From the NCBI GenBank assembly GCA_025360285.1, contig JANYCM010000064.1, positions 1-5,864 of the forward strand: a stretch of DNA of 5,864 nucleotides, read 5' to 3'. Positions 1 to 5,849 of this stretch are shown one piece after another. Position 1 is the first letter of the stretch. Each line of letters begins with the position of its first letter. Source of the stretch: Sphingomonadales bacterium (GTDB lineage Bacteria; Pseudomonadota; Alphaproteobacteria; Sphingomonadales; Sphingomonadaceae). A program made the position numbers and the translations under genes. The notes beneath the pieces were generated by a model. The model was not told where the DNA came from, made no database searches, and was given only the letters and a program-made list of their open reading frames with translations.

Positions 1-1
1 T

Positions 2-2401
2 GCGTCCTATGCGCTGGCGGCGAAACGTGCCGGCTTCAACGTCACCATCGTTTCGTCCGACAAGGACCTGATGCAGTTGGTGCAGCCGGGCATCGATTGT
101 CTCGACACGATGAAGAACCAACGCATCGACCGCGCCGAGGTGATCGAAAAATTCGGCGTGCCCCCCGAACAGGTCGGCGAGGTGCTGGCACTAATGGGCG
201 ACACCGCCGACAATGTGCCGGGGGTGCGCGGCGTGGGGCCGAAGACCGCGGCGGAACTGATCGTCCAATATGGCAGCGTCGAAGGCGTTATCGCCAACAT
301 CGACGCGATCAAGAAGCCCAAGCTGAAGGAAACGCTCGCCGCCTCGGTGGATGACGCCCGGCTGTCGCGCGAACTGGTGCGGTTGAAGGATGATCTGCCG
401 CTCGCCGAACCCCTGGAAGCGCTGACGCTGCGTGAACCGCCCCATGCCCCGCTGGCGGCATTCCTGCAGAAGCATGGCTTTCGCGCCCTGCTCGCCAAAT
501 TGGGGCGCGAGGTGGAGGCGGCGCACGCGCCGCTGGCGGTCGCCGATGCCCCGGCGGCGGTGGCGTTCGACCATGCGGCGTATGAAACCGTGACGACGCT
601 AGACCGGCTCGATTGGTGGGTGGCGGAAGCGCTGCGGCTGGGCAGTGTCGCCGTCGATACCGAAACCACCGGGCTCGACCAGTGCCGCGCCGATCTGCTG
701 GGGATCAGCCTGGCGACCGAGCCGGGCAAGGCCTGCTATATCCCCATCGGCCACCAGTCGGGCGAAGGGCTGCTGGCGGAAAAGGTGCCGCAACTGGCGC
801 TGGCCGAGGTCATCGCCCGGTTGAACCCCGTGTTCGCAGATCCGGGCGTGCTAAAAATCGGCCAGAACATCAAATATGACATGATCGTGCTGCGCCGCCA
901 TGGCGTCCCGGTGCTCAGCCCCTTCGATGACACGATGCTGCTCAGCTACGCTCTCGATGCCGGGCGCTGGAACCATGGCATGGATGACCTCAGCACCCGT
1001 CACCTCGGCCACACCCCGATCGCCTTCAAGGATGTCACGGGCGGCGCGAAAGGCAAATATGATTTCGCCCAGGTCGATCTGAAAAAGGCGACCGAATATG
1101 CGGCGGAAGATGCCGATGTGACGCTGCGCCTGCAACGCCTGTTCCGCGACCGGCTGTGGCGCGAACAGGTCACCAGCATTTACGAACAGGTCGATCGCCC
1201 GGTGTTGCCGGTCATCGCCGATATGGAACTGGCGGGCATCCGCGTCGATCGCAGCGCGCTCGCCGGCCTGTCGGCGGCGTATGAGGTGGAAATCGCCCGG
1301 CTGGAGGGCGAAATCCACGAAATTGCCGGCGGGCCGTTCAGCATCGGCAGCCCCAAGCAATTGGGCGAAGTGCTGTTCGAGCGCATGGGGCTGAAATCCG
1401 GCAAGAAGTCCTCGAAGACCGGCGCCTGGACGACCGATGTGACGGAGCTGGAGCGCCTCGCCGGTGAAGGCGCCGAAATCGCCACGAAAGTGCTGGACTG
1501 GCGCCAACATTCGAAGCTGAAATCCACCTACACCGACGCGCTGCAGGCGCAGATCAACCCGGTGACCGACCGCGTCCACACCAATTATGCGCTGGCGGTG
1601 GCCTCGACAGGGCGGCTGAGTTCTAACGATCCCAACCTCCAGAACATCCCGATCCGCACCGAACTCGGCCGCCGCATCCGCCATGCGTTCGTGGCGGCGC
1701 CGGGCCATGTGCTGATGGCGGCCGATTATAACCAGATCGAGCTGCGGCTGGTCGCCCATATCGCCGATGTGCCCGAATTGAAGGCGGTCTATGCCGAAGG
1801 CGGCGATGTCCACGCCCTGACTGCCAAGGAAGTCTTCGGCGAAGTCACCCGTGACACCCGCGCCAGGGCGAAAACCATCAATTTCTCGATTATCTATGGC
1901 ATTTCGGCGTTCGGTCTGGCGCAGCGCCTCGGCATCGATCGCGGCGAGGCGGCGCGCTATATCGACCTGTATTTCAGCCGCTTCCCCGGCATCCGCAACT
2001 ACATGGCCGAAACCATTGCGGCGGCGAAGGACAAGGGCTTTGTGACGACGCTGTTCGGCCGCAAGGCGCATGTGCCGCTGATCTTTTCCAAGAACCAGGG
2101 CGAGCGCCAGTTCGCCGAACGCGCCGCCGTCAATGCGCGGGTGCAGGGCACGGCGGCGGATATCATCAAACGCGCCATGGCGCAGATGCCGGGCGCCCTG
2201 GCGGCGGCTGGGCTGGGGGCGACGAAGATGCTGCTCCAGGTGCACGATGAACTGGTGTTCGAAGTGCCAACGGGCGATGTGGACGCGGTAACGCCGGTGA
2301 TCCGCGGGGTGATGGCGAATGCGCACCGGCCTTTGGTCGAACTGTCAGTGCCGCTCGGGGTGGAGATCGGCTCGGGGCCGAGTTGGGGGGATGCGCATTA
2401 G
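2..2401 (+). CDS. polA: DNA polymerase I, 5'-truncated by window edge
   Basis: Replicative-gap-filling and repair polymerase that removes RNA primers and fills gaps. The reading frame is open from base 2 to the TAG at 2399-2401, giving 799 residues; compared with about 930 in the family, roughly the first 115-135 residues lie outside the window. Numbering from base 2: the end of the 5'-nuclease domain has the SDKD metal-site motif (about 18-21) and a helix-hairpin-helix GVRGVGPKTA; the 3'-5' exonuclease domain has DTET (D219, E221), IGQNIKYD and YAAEDADVTL, so all three Exo motifs look intact and proofreading is expected. The polymerase domain has motif A DYNQIELR (D575), O-helix RARAKTINFSIIYG (K624, F628, Y632) and motif C VHDELVFEVP (D749, E750). 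Phe at the O-helix position equivalent to E. coli F762 predicts normal discrimination against dideoxynucleotides. The protein ends shortly after the catalytic core, as usual. No terminator is evident after the stop. Confidence 0.98.
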   Translation, partial: ASYALAAKRAGFNVTIVSSDKDLMQLVQPGIDCLDTMKNQRIDRAEVIEKFGVPPEQVGEVLALMGDTADNVPGVRGVGPKTAAELIVQYGSVEGVIANIDAIKKPKLKETLAASVDDARLSRELVRLKDDLPLAEPLEALTLREPPHAPLAAFLQKHGFRALLAKLGREVEAAHAPLAVADAPAAVAFDHAAYETVTTLDRLDWWVAEALRLGSVAVDTETTGLDQCRADLLGISLATEPGKACYIPIGHQSGEGLLAEKVPQLALAEVIARLNPVFADPGVLKIGQNIKYDMIVLRRHGVPVLSPFDDTMLLSYALDAGRWNHGMDDLSTRHLGHTPIAFKDVTGGAKGKYDFAQVDLKKATEYAAEDADVTLRLQRLFRDRLWREQVTSIYEQVDRPVLPVIADMELAGIRVDRSALAGLSAAYEVEIARLEGEIHEIAGGPFSIGSPKQLGEVLFERMGLKSGKKSSKTGAWTTDVTELERLAGEGAEIATKVLDWRQHSKLKSTYTDALQAQINPVTDRVHTNYALAVASTGRLSSNDPNLQNIPIRTELGRRIRHAFVAAPGHVLMAADYNQIELRLVAHIADVPELKAVYAEGGDVHALTAKEVFGEVTRDTRARAKTINFSIIYGISAFGLAQRLGIDRGEAARYIDLYFSRFPGIRNYMAETIAAAKDKGFVTTLFGRKAHVPLIFSKNQGERQFAERAAVNARVQGTAADIIKRAMAQMPGALAAAGLGATKMLLQVHDELVFEVPTGDVDAVTPVIRGVMANAHRPLVELSVPLGVEIGSGPSWGDAH

Positions 2402-2411
2402 CGGACGTCCG
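2402..2411. repeat. 10-base perfect palindrome after polA stop
   Basis: CGGACGTCCG begins on the base following the polA TAG. It is fully self-complementary but has no real loop and no following T-run (TTTGGG), so it is a poor terminator. It could be a protein-binding site or chance. Confidence 0.3.
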
Positions 2412-2439
2412 TTTGGGAACCAGTTGCAGTCGTTCGACG

Positions 2440-2454
2440 GAAGATGCAATCTTC
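2440..2454. repeat. Short inverted repeat over the first ATG of the hypothetical gene
   Basis: GAAGAT-GCA-ATCTTC is a perfect 6-base inverted repeat with a 3-base loop. It covers the first possible ATG (2444) of the following gene and its only purine-rich upstream tract (GGAAG, 2439-2443). In RNA it would bury that start, which either argues for a downstream start (2459 or 2522) or indicates an operator or translational control. No T-run follows, so it is not a convincing polA terminator. Confidence 0.35.
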
Positions 2455-2836
2455 GGCCATGGCAATTCACGATCCGACGCCCCAAGGCCGTTTGGCGCGG
2501 CGGCGTTTTGCGGCTGCCTTTATGTCCGATACAAAGTGGCGAAAGCTGTTTGAACTAGTCGAGGCACAGCGACCCGATCTGAATTGGATGATGGTAAAGT
2601 TCATCGATGTTCCTGAGCCTTGCCGCATGCGGTTTCCATCAAGCCTTGGTTGTCGTCATGCCTACATGCATACCATCGAGTACGGCCCCACTGAACTGCG
2701 CGCCATCGAATGGCTGGAAGTTGACGCCGACATAGCCGAAATAATTGCTGCTGTTGGCCGTTTTCCGCTCATGTTTTCGAAGGGTCGAACAAGGGTGATT
2801 GGCTATGACGATCCAGCAGGGGCGAAGGGCGGATAA
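2444..2836 (+). CDS. Hypothetical protein, probably DUF6678 family
   Basis: A 130-residue soluble protein with no signal peptide or membrane segment. From memory of the family, its core resembles uncharacterised DUF6678 proteins: an opening TKWRKLFELVE, then KFIDVPEPCRM, a middle YMHTIEYGPTELRAIEWLEV, and a closing GRFPLMF...RVIGY. No catalytic motif is recognisable, and the family's function is unknown to me. The start is uncertain: ATG at 2444 (used here), 2459 or 2522 are all in frame. None has a well-spaced ribosome site, and the resemblance to the family begins at the 2522 ATG (104 residues). The frame is much less G+C-rich than its neighbours (29 of 60 bases in 2581-2640 against 46 of 60 in 2101-2160 of polA), suggesting a later arrival or relaxed selection. 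It starts 42 bases after polA on the same strand and ends 18 bases from the convergent 61-residue gene. Confidence 0.65.
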   Translation: MQSSAMAIHDPTPQGRLARRRFAAAFMSDTKWRKLFELVEAQRPDLNWMMVKFIDVPEPCRMRFPSSLGCRHAYMHTIEYGPTELRAIEWLEVDADIAEIIAAVGRFPLMFSKGRTRVIGYDDPAGAKGG

Positions 2837-2854
2837 CCACCCCAAAACAGCCGC

Positions 2855-3040
2855 TCACCTGCGCGCCTTCTTCCGCCCGCTCCCGCACTTCTTCTCCCCG
2901 CCATCCTGCTTGTTCACCGTCGCCCAGGCCCGCGCTTCGGCTTCAGCGGGCTTGACGCCGCGGTCTTCGTAACTTTCCTCGATATGCGCTGCCTGGCGCT
3001 TCTGCTTGTCGGTATAGGCAGTCTTGTCACCACGGGGCAT
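2855..3040 (-). CDS. Small basic hypothetical protein (often labelled plasmid stabilization protein)
   Basis: A 61-residue, highly charged, Lys/Arg-rich protein starting MPRGDKTAYTDKQKRQAAHI and ending in a Gly/Lys/Arg tail (GSGRKKARR). The pattern MPRGDK-YTDKQ-RKA-HIE-YEDRGV-EAEARAWATVNK is one I recall from many alpha- and gammaproteobacterial small proteins that databases call 'plasmid stabilization protein'; that label is inherited, and nothing here shows such a role. The protein looks cytoplasmic and helical with a flexible tail, so nucleic-acid binding is possible but only inferred. The start is secure: AAGGAG (3053-3048) lies 7 bases upstream of the ATG. A candidate extracytoplasmic-function sigma promoter lies just upstream (separate entry), which would fit a stress-induced gene. 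It is transcribed towards the 2444-2836 gene, with 18 bases between the stops and no terminator visible in that gap. Confidence 0.85.
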   Translation of the reverse strand: MPRGDKTAYTDKQKRQAAHIEESYEDRGVKPAEAEARAWATVNKQDGGEKKCGSGRKKARR

Positions 3041-3047
3041 GGCACGT

Positions 3048-3053
3048 CTCCTT
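3048..3053 (-). promoter_or_regulatory. Strong Shine-Dalgarno site for the 61-residue gene
   Basis: On the minus strand AAGGAG is followed by ACGTGCC and ATG at 3040-3038. It is the best ribosome-binding site in the window and fixes this start, excluding the longer frame that runs back to about 3259. Confidence 0.85.
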
Positions 3054-3063
3054 GCCCCGGTGA

Positions 3064-3089
3064 AACGCCGGTGGCAGCGGGTGGGTTTC
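3064..3089 (-). promoter_or_regulatory. Possible EcfG-type (general stress) promoter
   Basis: On the minus strand GAAAC (3089-3085) is separated by 17 bases from CGTT (3067-3064). The alphaproteobacterial EcfG/sigma-T consensus is GGAAC-N16/17-CGTT, so the match is 8 of 9 with correct spacing. A start a few bases downstream would give a leader of roughly 15 bases carrying AAGGAG. The same bases form a larger inverted repeat, GTGAAAC (3060-3066) and GTTTCAC (3085-3091), which offers another explanation. Confidence 0.4.
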
Positions 3090-3145
3090 ACAAGCAAATC
3101 TGAGCTGTATTGGCAGCAAGGCGTCCATGCGATACCTTGCGCCCG

Positions 3146-3334
3146 ATGATCTCTCCAACCTTCACAGCCAAAGGCCCGGCCAATTTGCAGCGGGAATTGA
3201 TCGACTATCACGGGGTTCGGTCCGAAAACCGGCTTCTCGATCTTGCCGGCTGTCTGCATGATGATGGGCAGCCAACGCTGTCGATCGACGATATCAATGC
3301 CGTCATTGCAGATGGCTGGGCTGGCGCGGCGTAA
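3146..3334 (+). pseudogene. Degenerate AbrB/VapB-type antitoxin remnant with internal deletion
   Basis: A 62-codon frame from ATG 3146 to TAA 3332-3334. Its two ends match opposite ends of the SpoVT/AbrB-like antitoxins that pair with PIN-domain toxins. The N-terminal stretch FTAKGPANLQRELIDYHGV resembles the family's TAKGQVTL-(K/R)-(D/E)-LL-HLGV, and the C-terminal stretch GQPTLSIDDINAVIADGWAG resembles its G-P-(S/T)-LSI-(D/E)-E-(M/I)-N...GWAG tail. The roughly 20 residues normally between them (PGE-IEVEKLPGGRI and the linker) are missing, removing half of the swapped-hairpin DNA-binding fold, and QVT in the first motif has become PAN. No toxin frame follows: a stem-loop, a repeat and the feoB end come next. 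A TTG at 3110 would extend the frame but adds nothing family-like. There is no clear ribosome site; TTGGCA (3110) and TACCTT (3133) with 17-base spacing could be a promoter relic. The family match is from recall, not a search. Confidence 0.55.
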
Positions 3335-3338
3335 GAAA

Positions 3339-3359
3339 TTTCTCGTGCCCGCCGAGAAA
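3339..3359 (-). terminator. Stem-loop, possible feoB terminator
   Basis: TTTCTCG (3339-3345) and CGAGAAA (3353-3359) form a perfect 7-base stem with a 7-base loop. On the minus strand, downstream of feoB, the stem is followed by TTTCTT, a short U-rich tract, so weak intrinsic termination is possible. Only three of seven pairs are G-C. It may instead be the arm of the adjoining dispersed repeat. It begins four bases after the stop of the antitoxin relic. Confidence 0.35.
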
Positions 3360-3362
3360 AAC

Positions 3363-3391
3363 TGGGTCCCGGATCAAGCCCGGGATGACGG
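3363..3391. repeat. Alphaproteobacterial dispersed palindromic repeat (REP-like)
   Basis: TCCCGG (3367-3372), loop ATCAAGC and CCGGGA (3380-3385) form a hairpin. The minus-strand form, GTCATCCCGGGCTTGATC followed by CGGGACCCA, is a familiar dispersed intergenic element of sphingomonads and other alphaproteobacteria, recognisable when translated as HPGLDPG. It sits between the 3' end of feoB and the antitoxin relic, the usual intergenic position. It is non-autonomous, and no transposase is present in the window. Confidence 0.75.
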
Positions 3392-3413
3392 TCCAATCGA
3401 AATGCAATCGAGC

Positions 3414-5270
3414 CTATAACAGCGCTCGCGCCGCCCAGTATGTAATTCCCGCCGCCACATAGGCAGCGCCGAATAGATAGGCGAACATGAACGCCGGCCA
3501 TTTCCACCCGCCCGTCTCGCGCCGCGTCACTGCCAGTGTCGAAATGCACTGCGGCGCAAAGACGAACCAGGCGAGGAAGGCGAGCGCCGTCGGCAGGCTC
3601 CAGGCGCCGTGCAGCTTGGCGATCAGGCCCTCGGCATGGTCCTTGTCAACGCCCTGCAGCGAATAGACGGTGCCCAGCGCCGATACCGCGACTTCGCGCG
3701 CCGCCATGCCGGGGACCAGCGCCAGGGCGATCTCCTTGTTGAAGCCGATGGGGCGGAAGATCGGCTCCAGCCCGGCGCCGATGCGACCGGCAATGCTGTA
3801 TTCAAGCGGCGGCCGGCTCCAATCGGCGGGCGGTTTCGGCCAGGTGGCGAGCGCCCATAGCGCGATGGTCGAGAGCAAAATGATGCCGCCGGCGCGCACC
3901 ACAAAGGCCTTGGCGCGCTGATACAGCCCGATGCCGATGTCGCGCGGCGCCGGCCATTGATATTTCGGCATTTCCATCAGGAAGGTCGGGCTCGGCCCCT
4001 TGGTCACGGTGCGACGCAGCGCCCAGGCGGCGACCAGCGCGCCGATGACGCCGACAATATACAGGCCGAACAGCACCAGCCCTTGCAGGCCAAGCACCCC
4101 CAGCACCGGGCGATCCGGAATGAACGCGCCGATGATGACGGCATAGACCGGCAGCCGCGCCGAACAGGTCATCAGCGGCGCAATCAGGATAGTGGTCAGG
4201 CGGTCCTTGGGCGAATCGATCGTCCGCGTCGCCATGATGCCGGGCACGGCACAGGCGAACGAGGAAATCAGCGGAATGAACGCCCGGCCATTGAGCCCGA
4301 CGCGCGCCATCAACCGGTCCATCAGGATGGCGGCGCGGACCATGTAACCCGATTGTTCCAGAACCAGGATGAAGAAGAACAGGATGAGGATCTGCGGCAG
4401 GAACACCACCACCGCGCCAACCCCGCCCAGCACGCCATCGACCAGCATGGAGCGCAGCGCACTGTCGGCCATGGTGGCGGTCAGCGCCGCCTGACCCTGT
4501 GTCACCAGCCCGGCCAGCCAGGCCATCGGCGCCGCCGCCCAGGCGAACACCGCCTGGAACATGCAGAACAGCAGCGCCGCCAGCAGGATCGGCCCCAGCA
4601 CCGGATGCAGCGCCAGGCCATCAAGCCGCTGCGACCAGCGCCGCCGGGCGCCTTGCGTCAGCGTCACCGTATCGGCGATCACCCGCGCCTCGCGCTGCAA
4701 CAGCTTCACATCGGCCTCGGGTGCCGCGGCGATGATAGGTGTTTCGGCGCGCAGCGTGGCGGCAAGGCTGGCGGCCAGATCATCCAGCCCGCGCCGCCGC
4801 ACCGCCACCGTGGCGATGACCGGCAGGCCGAGGATCGAGGCCAGCCGCTCCGCATCGATCGTCATGCCATCGCGCGCCGCCAGATCGACCATGTTGAGCG
4901 CGACAATCATGGGCAGGCCAAGCCGGCGCAGTTCGAGAACGAAGCGCAGATGATTGCGCAAATTGGTGGCATCGACGACGGCGATGATCGCACCGAGGCG
5001 TTTTTCGCCGCGCAGATGCCCCAGCACGGCATCGCGGGTAACGGCTTCATCGGGACTGCGCGGCGTCAGGCTGTAGGTGCCGGGCAGGTCGATCAGTTCG
5101 GCGGTGCGGCCATCGGGCAGCGGCAGGCGCCCGGCCTTGCGCTCGACAGTGACGCCGGGATAATTGCCGACCTTCTGGCGCGATCCGGTCAGCGCATTGA
5201 ACAGACAGGTCTTGCCGGCATTGGGATTGCCAACGAGCGCCACGACGGGATTGGCCAGCGGCGCGTTCAT
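3414..5270 (-). CDS. feoB: Ferrous iron transporter B (FeoB GTPase-permease)
   Basis: Inner-membrane Fe(II) importer of 618 residues. The N-terminal G domain has G1 GNPNAGKT (14-21), the switch region NYPGVTVE (36-43), G3 DLPG (61-64) and G4 NMVD (126-129); the G5 region near 154-161 (TVAVRRRG) is less canonical. A helical guanine-dissociation-inhibitor-like linker runs to about 215, followed by the membrane part from about 222 with both Gate regions: SSFACAVPGIMATRT (Cys339) and APLMTCSARLPVY (Cys368). A third conserved cysteine lies in FAPQCISTLA near the C-terminus. The protein is shorter than E. coli FeoB (773 residues), ending soon after the last helix, as many alphaproteobacterial versions do. 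Its ATG overlaps the feoA stop as ATGA, and no separate ribosome site is visible, so translation is probably coupled to feoA. No feoC follows; the operon ends at TAG 3416-3414 and faces a stem-loop and repeat. Confidence 0.97.
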   Translation of the reverse strand: MNAPLANPVVALVGNPNAGKTCLFNALTGSRQKVGNYPGVTVERKAGRLPLPDGRTAELIDLPGTYSLTPRSPDEAVTRDAVLGHLRGEKRLGAIIAVVDATNLRNHLRFVLELRRLGLPMIVALNMVDLAARDGMTIDAERLASILGLPVIATVAVRRRGLDDLAASLAATLRAETPIIAAAPEADVKLLQREARVIADTVTLTQGARRRWSQRLDGLALHPVLGPILLAALLFCMFQAVFAWAAAPMAWLAGLVTQGQAALTATMADSALRSMLVDGVLGGVGAVVVFLPQILILFFFILVLEQSGYMVRAAILMDRLMARVGLNGRAFIPLISSFACAVPGIMATRTIDSPKDRLTTILIAPLMTCSARLPVYAVIIGAFIPDRPVLGVLGLQGLVLFGLYIVGVIGALVAAWALRRTVTKGPSPTFLMEMPKYQWPAPRDIGIGLYQRAKAFVVRAGGIILLSTIALWALATWPKPPADWSRPPLEYSIAGRIGAGLEPIFRPIGFNKEIALALVPGMAAREVAVSALGTVYSLQGVDKDHAEGLIAKLHGAWSLPTALAFLAWFVFAPQCISTLAVTRRETGGWKWPAFMFAYLFGAAYVAAGITYWAARALL

Positions 5271-5524
5271 CGCACGCCGCGACGATCGATTTCGATCAAC
5301 CGCGCCATGGATTTGCGCAAGGCCACCGTCATGTTGCCGACGCGCACCGCCAGCGGATCACCGCCAAAGGGCGCGCGGTGCAGCAGTTCGACATCGACGC
5401 CTTCGTCAAAACCCAGTTCATGCAGTCGCTGCGCCGTCAACGGATCGAGCCCGGCGCGGTCAATCGCCGCGATGGTCGCGATCTCGCCGGGCGCCAGGCG
5501 CTCGATCAGGCGGGTATGGGGCAT
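5267..5524 (-). CDS. feoA: Ferrous iron transport protein A (FeoA)
   Basis: Small cytoplasmic SH3-like partner of FeoB, needed for efficient Fe(II) uptake. The 85-residue product begins MPHTRLIERLAPGE. It carries the family's core: a leader ending in LAPGE-A-I, QRLHELGFDEGVDVELLHRAPFGGDPLAVRVG, and a closing strand NMTVALRKSMARLIEI. ATG 5524 is chosen because the only alternative in frame is TTG 5539, which would add five residues (MVPPP) and also lacks a ribosome site; neither start has a clear Shine-Dalgarno sequence. In-frame stops upstream of about 5618 exclude a longer gene. It is first in a two-gene operon and overlaps feoB by 4 bases. Iron- or oxygen-responsive control would be expected, but no textbook Fur, Irr, RirA or FNR box could be assigned. 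Confidence 0.94.
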   Translation of the reverse strand: MPHTRLIERLAPGEIATIAAIDRAGLDPLTAQRLHELGFDEGVDVELLHRAPFGGDPLAVRVGNMTVALRKSMARLIEIDRRGVR

Positions 5525-5565
5525 GGGTGGCGGAACCAATCGCGGCGGCTGTTGCGAACGGTTAT

Positions 5566-5594
5566 CATGTAGGGCGGGGAAGCGCCAGCCGCAA
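5566..5594 (-). promoter_or_regulatory. Weak sigma-70-like promoter candidate for feoAB
   Basis: On the minus strand TTGCGG (5594-5589) and TACATG (5571-5566) are 17 bases apart, about 40 bases upstream of the feoA ATG. Each hexamer matches the consensus only partly. The spacing and position are good, but the hexamers alone would not be convincing. Confidence 0.25.
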
Positions 5595-5670
5595 CTGGGG
5601 GTGGGGAGGTGGCTGTCCTACAGGGGCCGGATCGGTTATGATTGCATATTGTTCAGCAGGACGATTGCTG

Positions 5671-5799
5671 ATGAACCGATGCGCCCGACACGACCACCTG
5701 CCGTCGCTCTTTCTCATCGATAAAATCGATTACTGCGAGGCCGGAATCTGCCCGAAATGCCCGCCACACGCGAAAAAACCGTCCGAAGCAGGAAAATAA
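5671..5799 (+). CDS. Doubtful 42-residue Cys-containing ORF
   Basis: ATG 5671 to TAA 5797-5799 encodes 42 residues containing CEAGICPKCPPH (Cys22, Cys27, Cys30, His33), which looks superficially like a metal-binding knuckle. A weak AGGA lies about 10 bases upstream. It is divergent from feoA and overlaps one copy of the 15-base box, which argues that the DNA is regulatory rather than coding. No family is recognised; it may well be chance. Confidence 0.15.
   Translation: MNRCARHDHLPSLFLIDKIDYCEAGICPKCPPHAKKPSEAGK
5719..5733. promoter_or_regulatory. 15-base box, copy 1
   Basis: GATAAAATCGATTAC, identical to 5835-5849. In this copy the flanks extend it to ATCGAT-AAA-ATCGAT, a dyad typical of a dimeric regulator site. 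It lies about 195 bases upstream of feoA. The regulator is unknown. Confidence 0.4.
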
Positions 5800-5808
5800 G
5801 GAAAATAA
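5791..5808. repeat. Perfect 9-base tandem duplication
   Basis: GGAAAATAA occurs twice head to tail (5791-5799 and 5800-5808). The first copy supplies the stop of the doubtful 42-codon frame. It lies between the two copies of the 15-base box. Confidence 0.7.
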
Positions 5809-5834
5809 CTCGGCGCCGTAACGAATTATTCAGT

Positions 5835-5849
5835 GATAAAATCGATTAC
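5835..5849. promoter_or_regulatory. 15-base box, copy 2
   Basis: GATAAAATCGATTAC, an exact copy of 5719-5733, offset 116 bases (about 11 helical turns). The left arm is less symmetrical here (AGTGAT instead of ATCGAT). It is near the right edge and could serve feoAB or a gene outside the window. Confidence 0.4.

Noticed and set aside
851..2326. 491-codon open frame on the minus strand opposite polA
   Set aside because: It is the antisense shadow of a conserved coding frame in high-G+C DNA, with no domain and an Arg/His/Gln-rich composition.
2416..2434. GGAAC followed by CGTT downstream of polA as another EcfG promoter
   Set aside because: The spacing is only 10 bases, against 16-17 required.
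3041..3259. Upstream extension of the 61-residue minus-strand gene to 134 residues
   Set aside because: The family-like sequence begins at MPRGDK and an ideal AAGGAG lies 7 bases before that ATG; the extension crosses the promoter-like region.
3208..3549. 113-codon minus-strand frame containing HPGLDPG
   Set aside because: It is a translation of the dispersed palindromic repeat plus out-of-frame feoB sequence, a common false gene in this group.
5284..5297. Inverted repeat GATCGA-TT-TCGATC near the end of feoA
   Set aside because: It lies inside the feoA coding frame in DNA rich in CGAT words; there is no reason to assign a function.
5634..5672. Search for a Fur/Irr/RirA box upstream of feoA (TATG-ATTG-CATA, two GATTGC words, TCAGCA/TGCTGA hairpin)
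   Set aside because: None matches a known iron-regulator consensus well enough to annotate.
3957..5723. 588-codon open frame on the plus strand opposite feoB and feoA
   Set aside because: It is antisense to two firmly identified genes; the composition is the Gln/His/Arg/Gly-rich pattern produced by the complement of high-G+C codons, with no recognisable domain.
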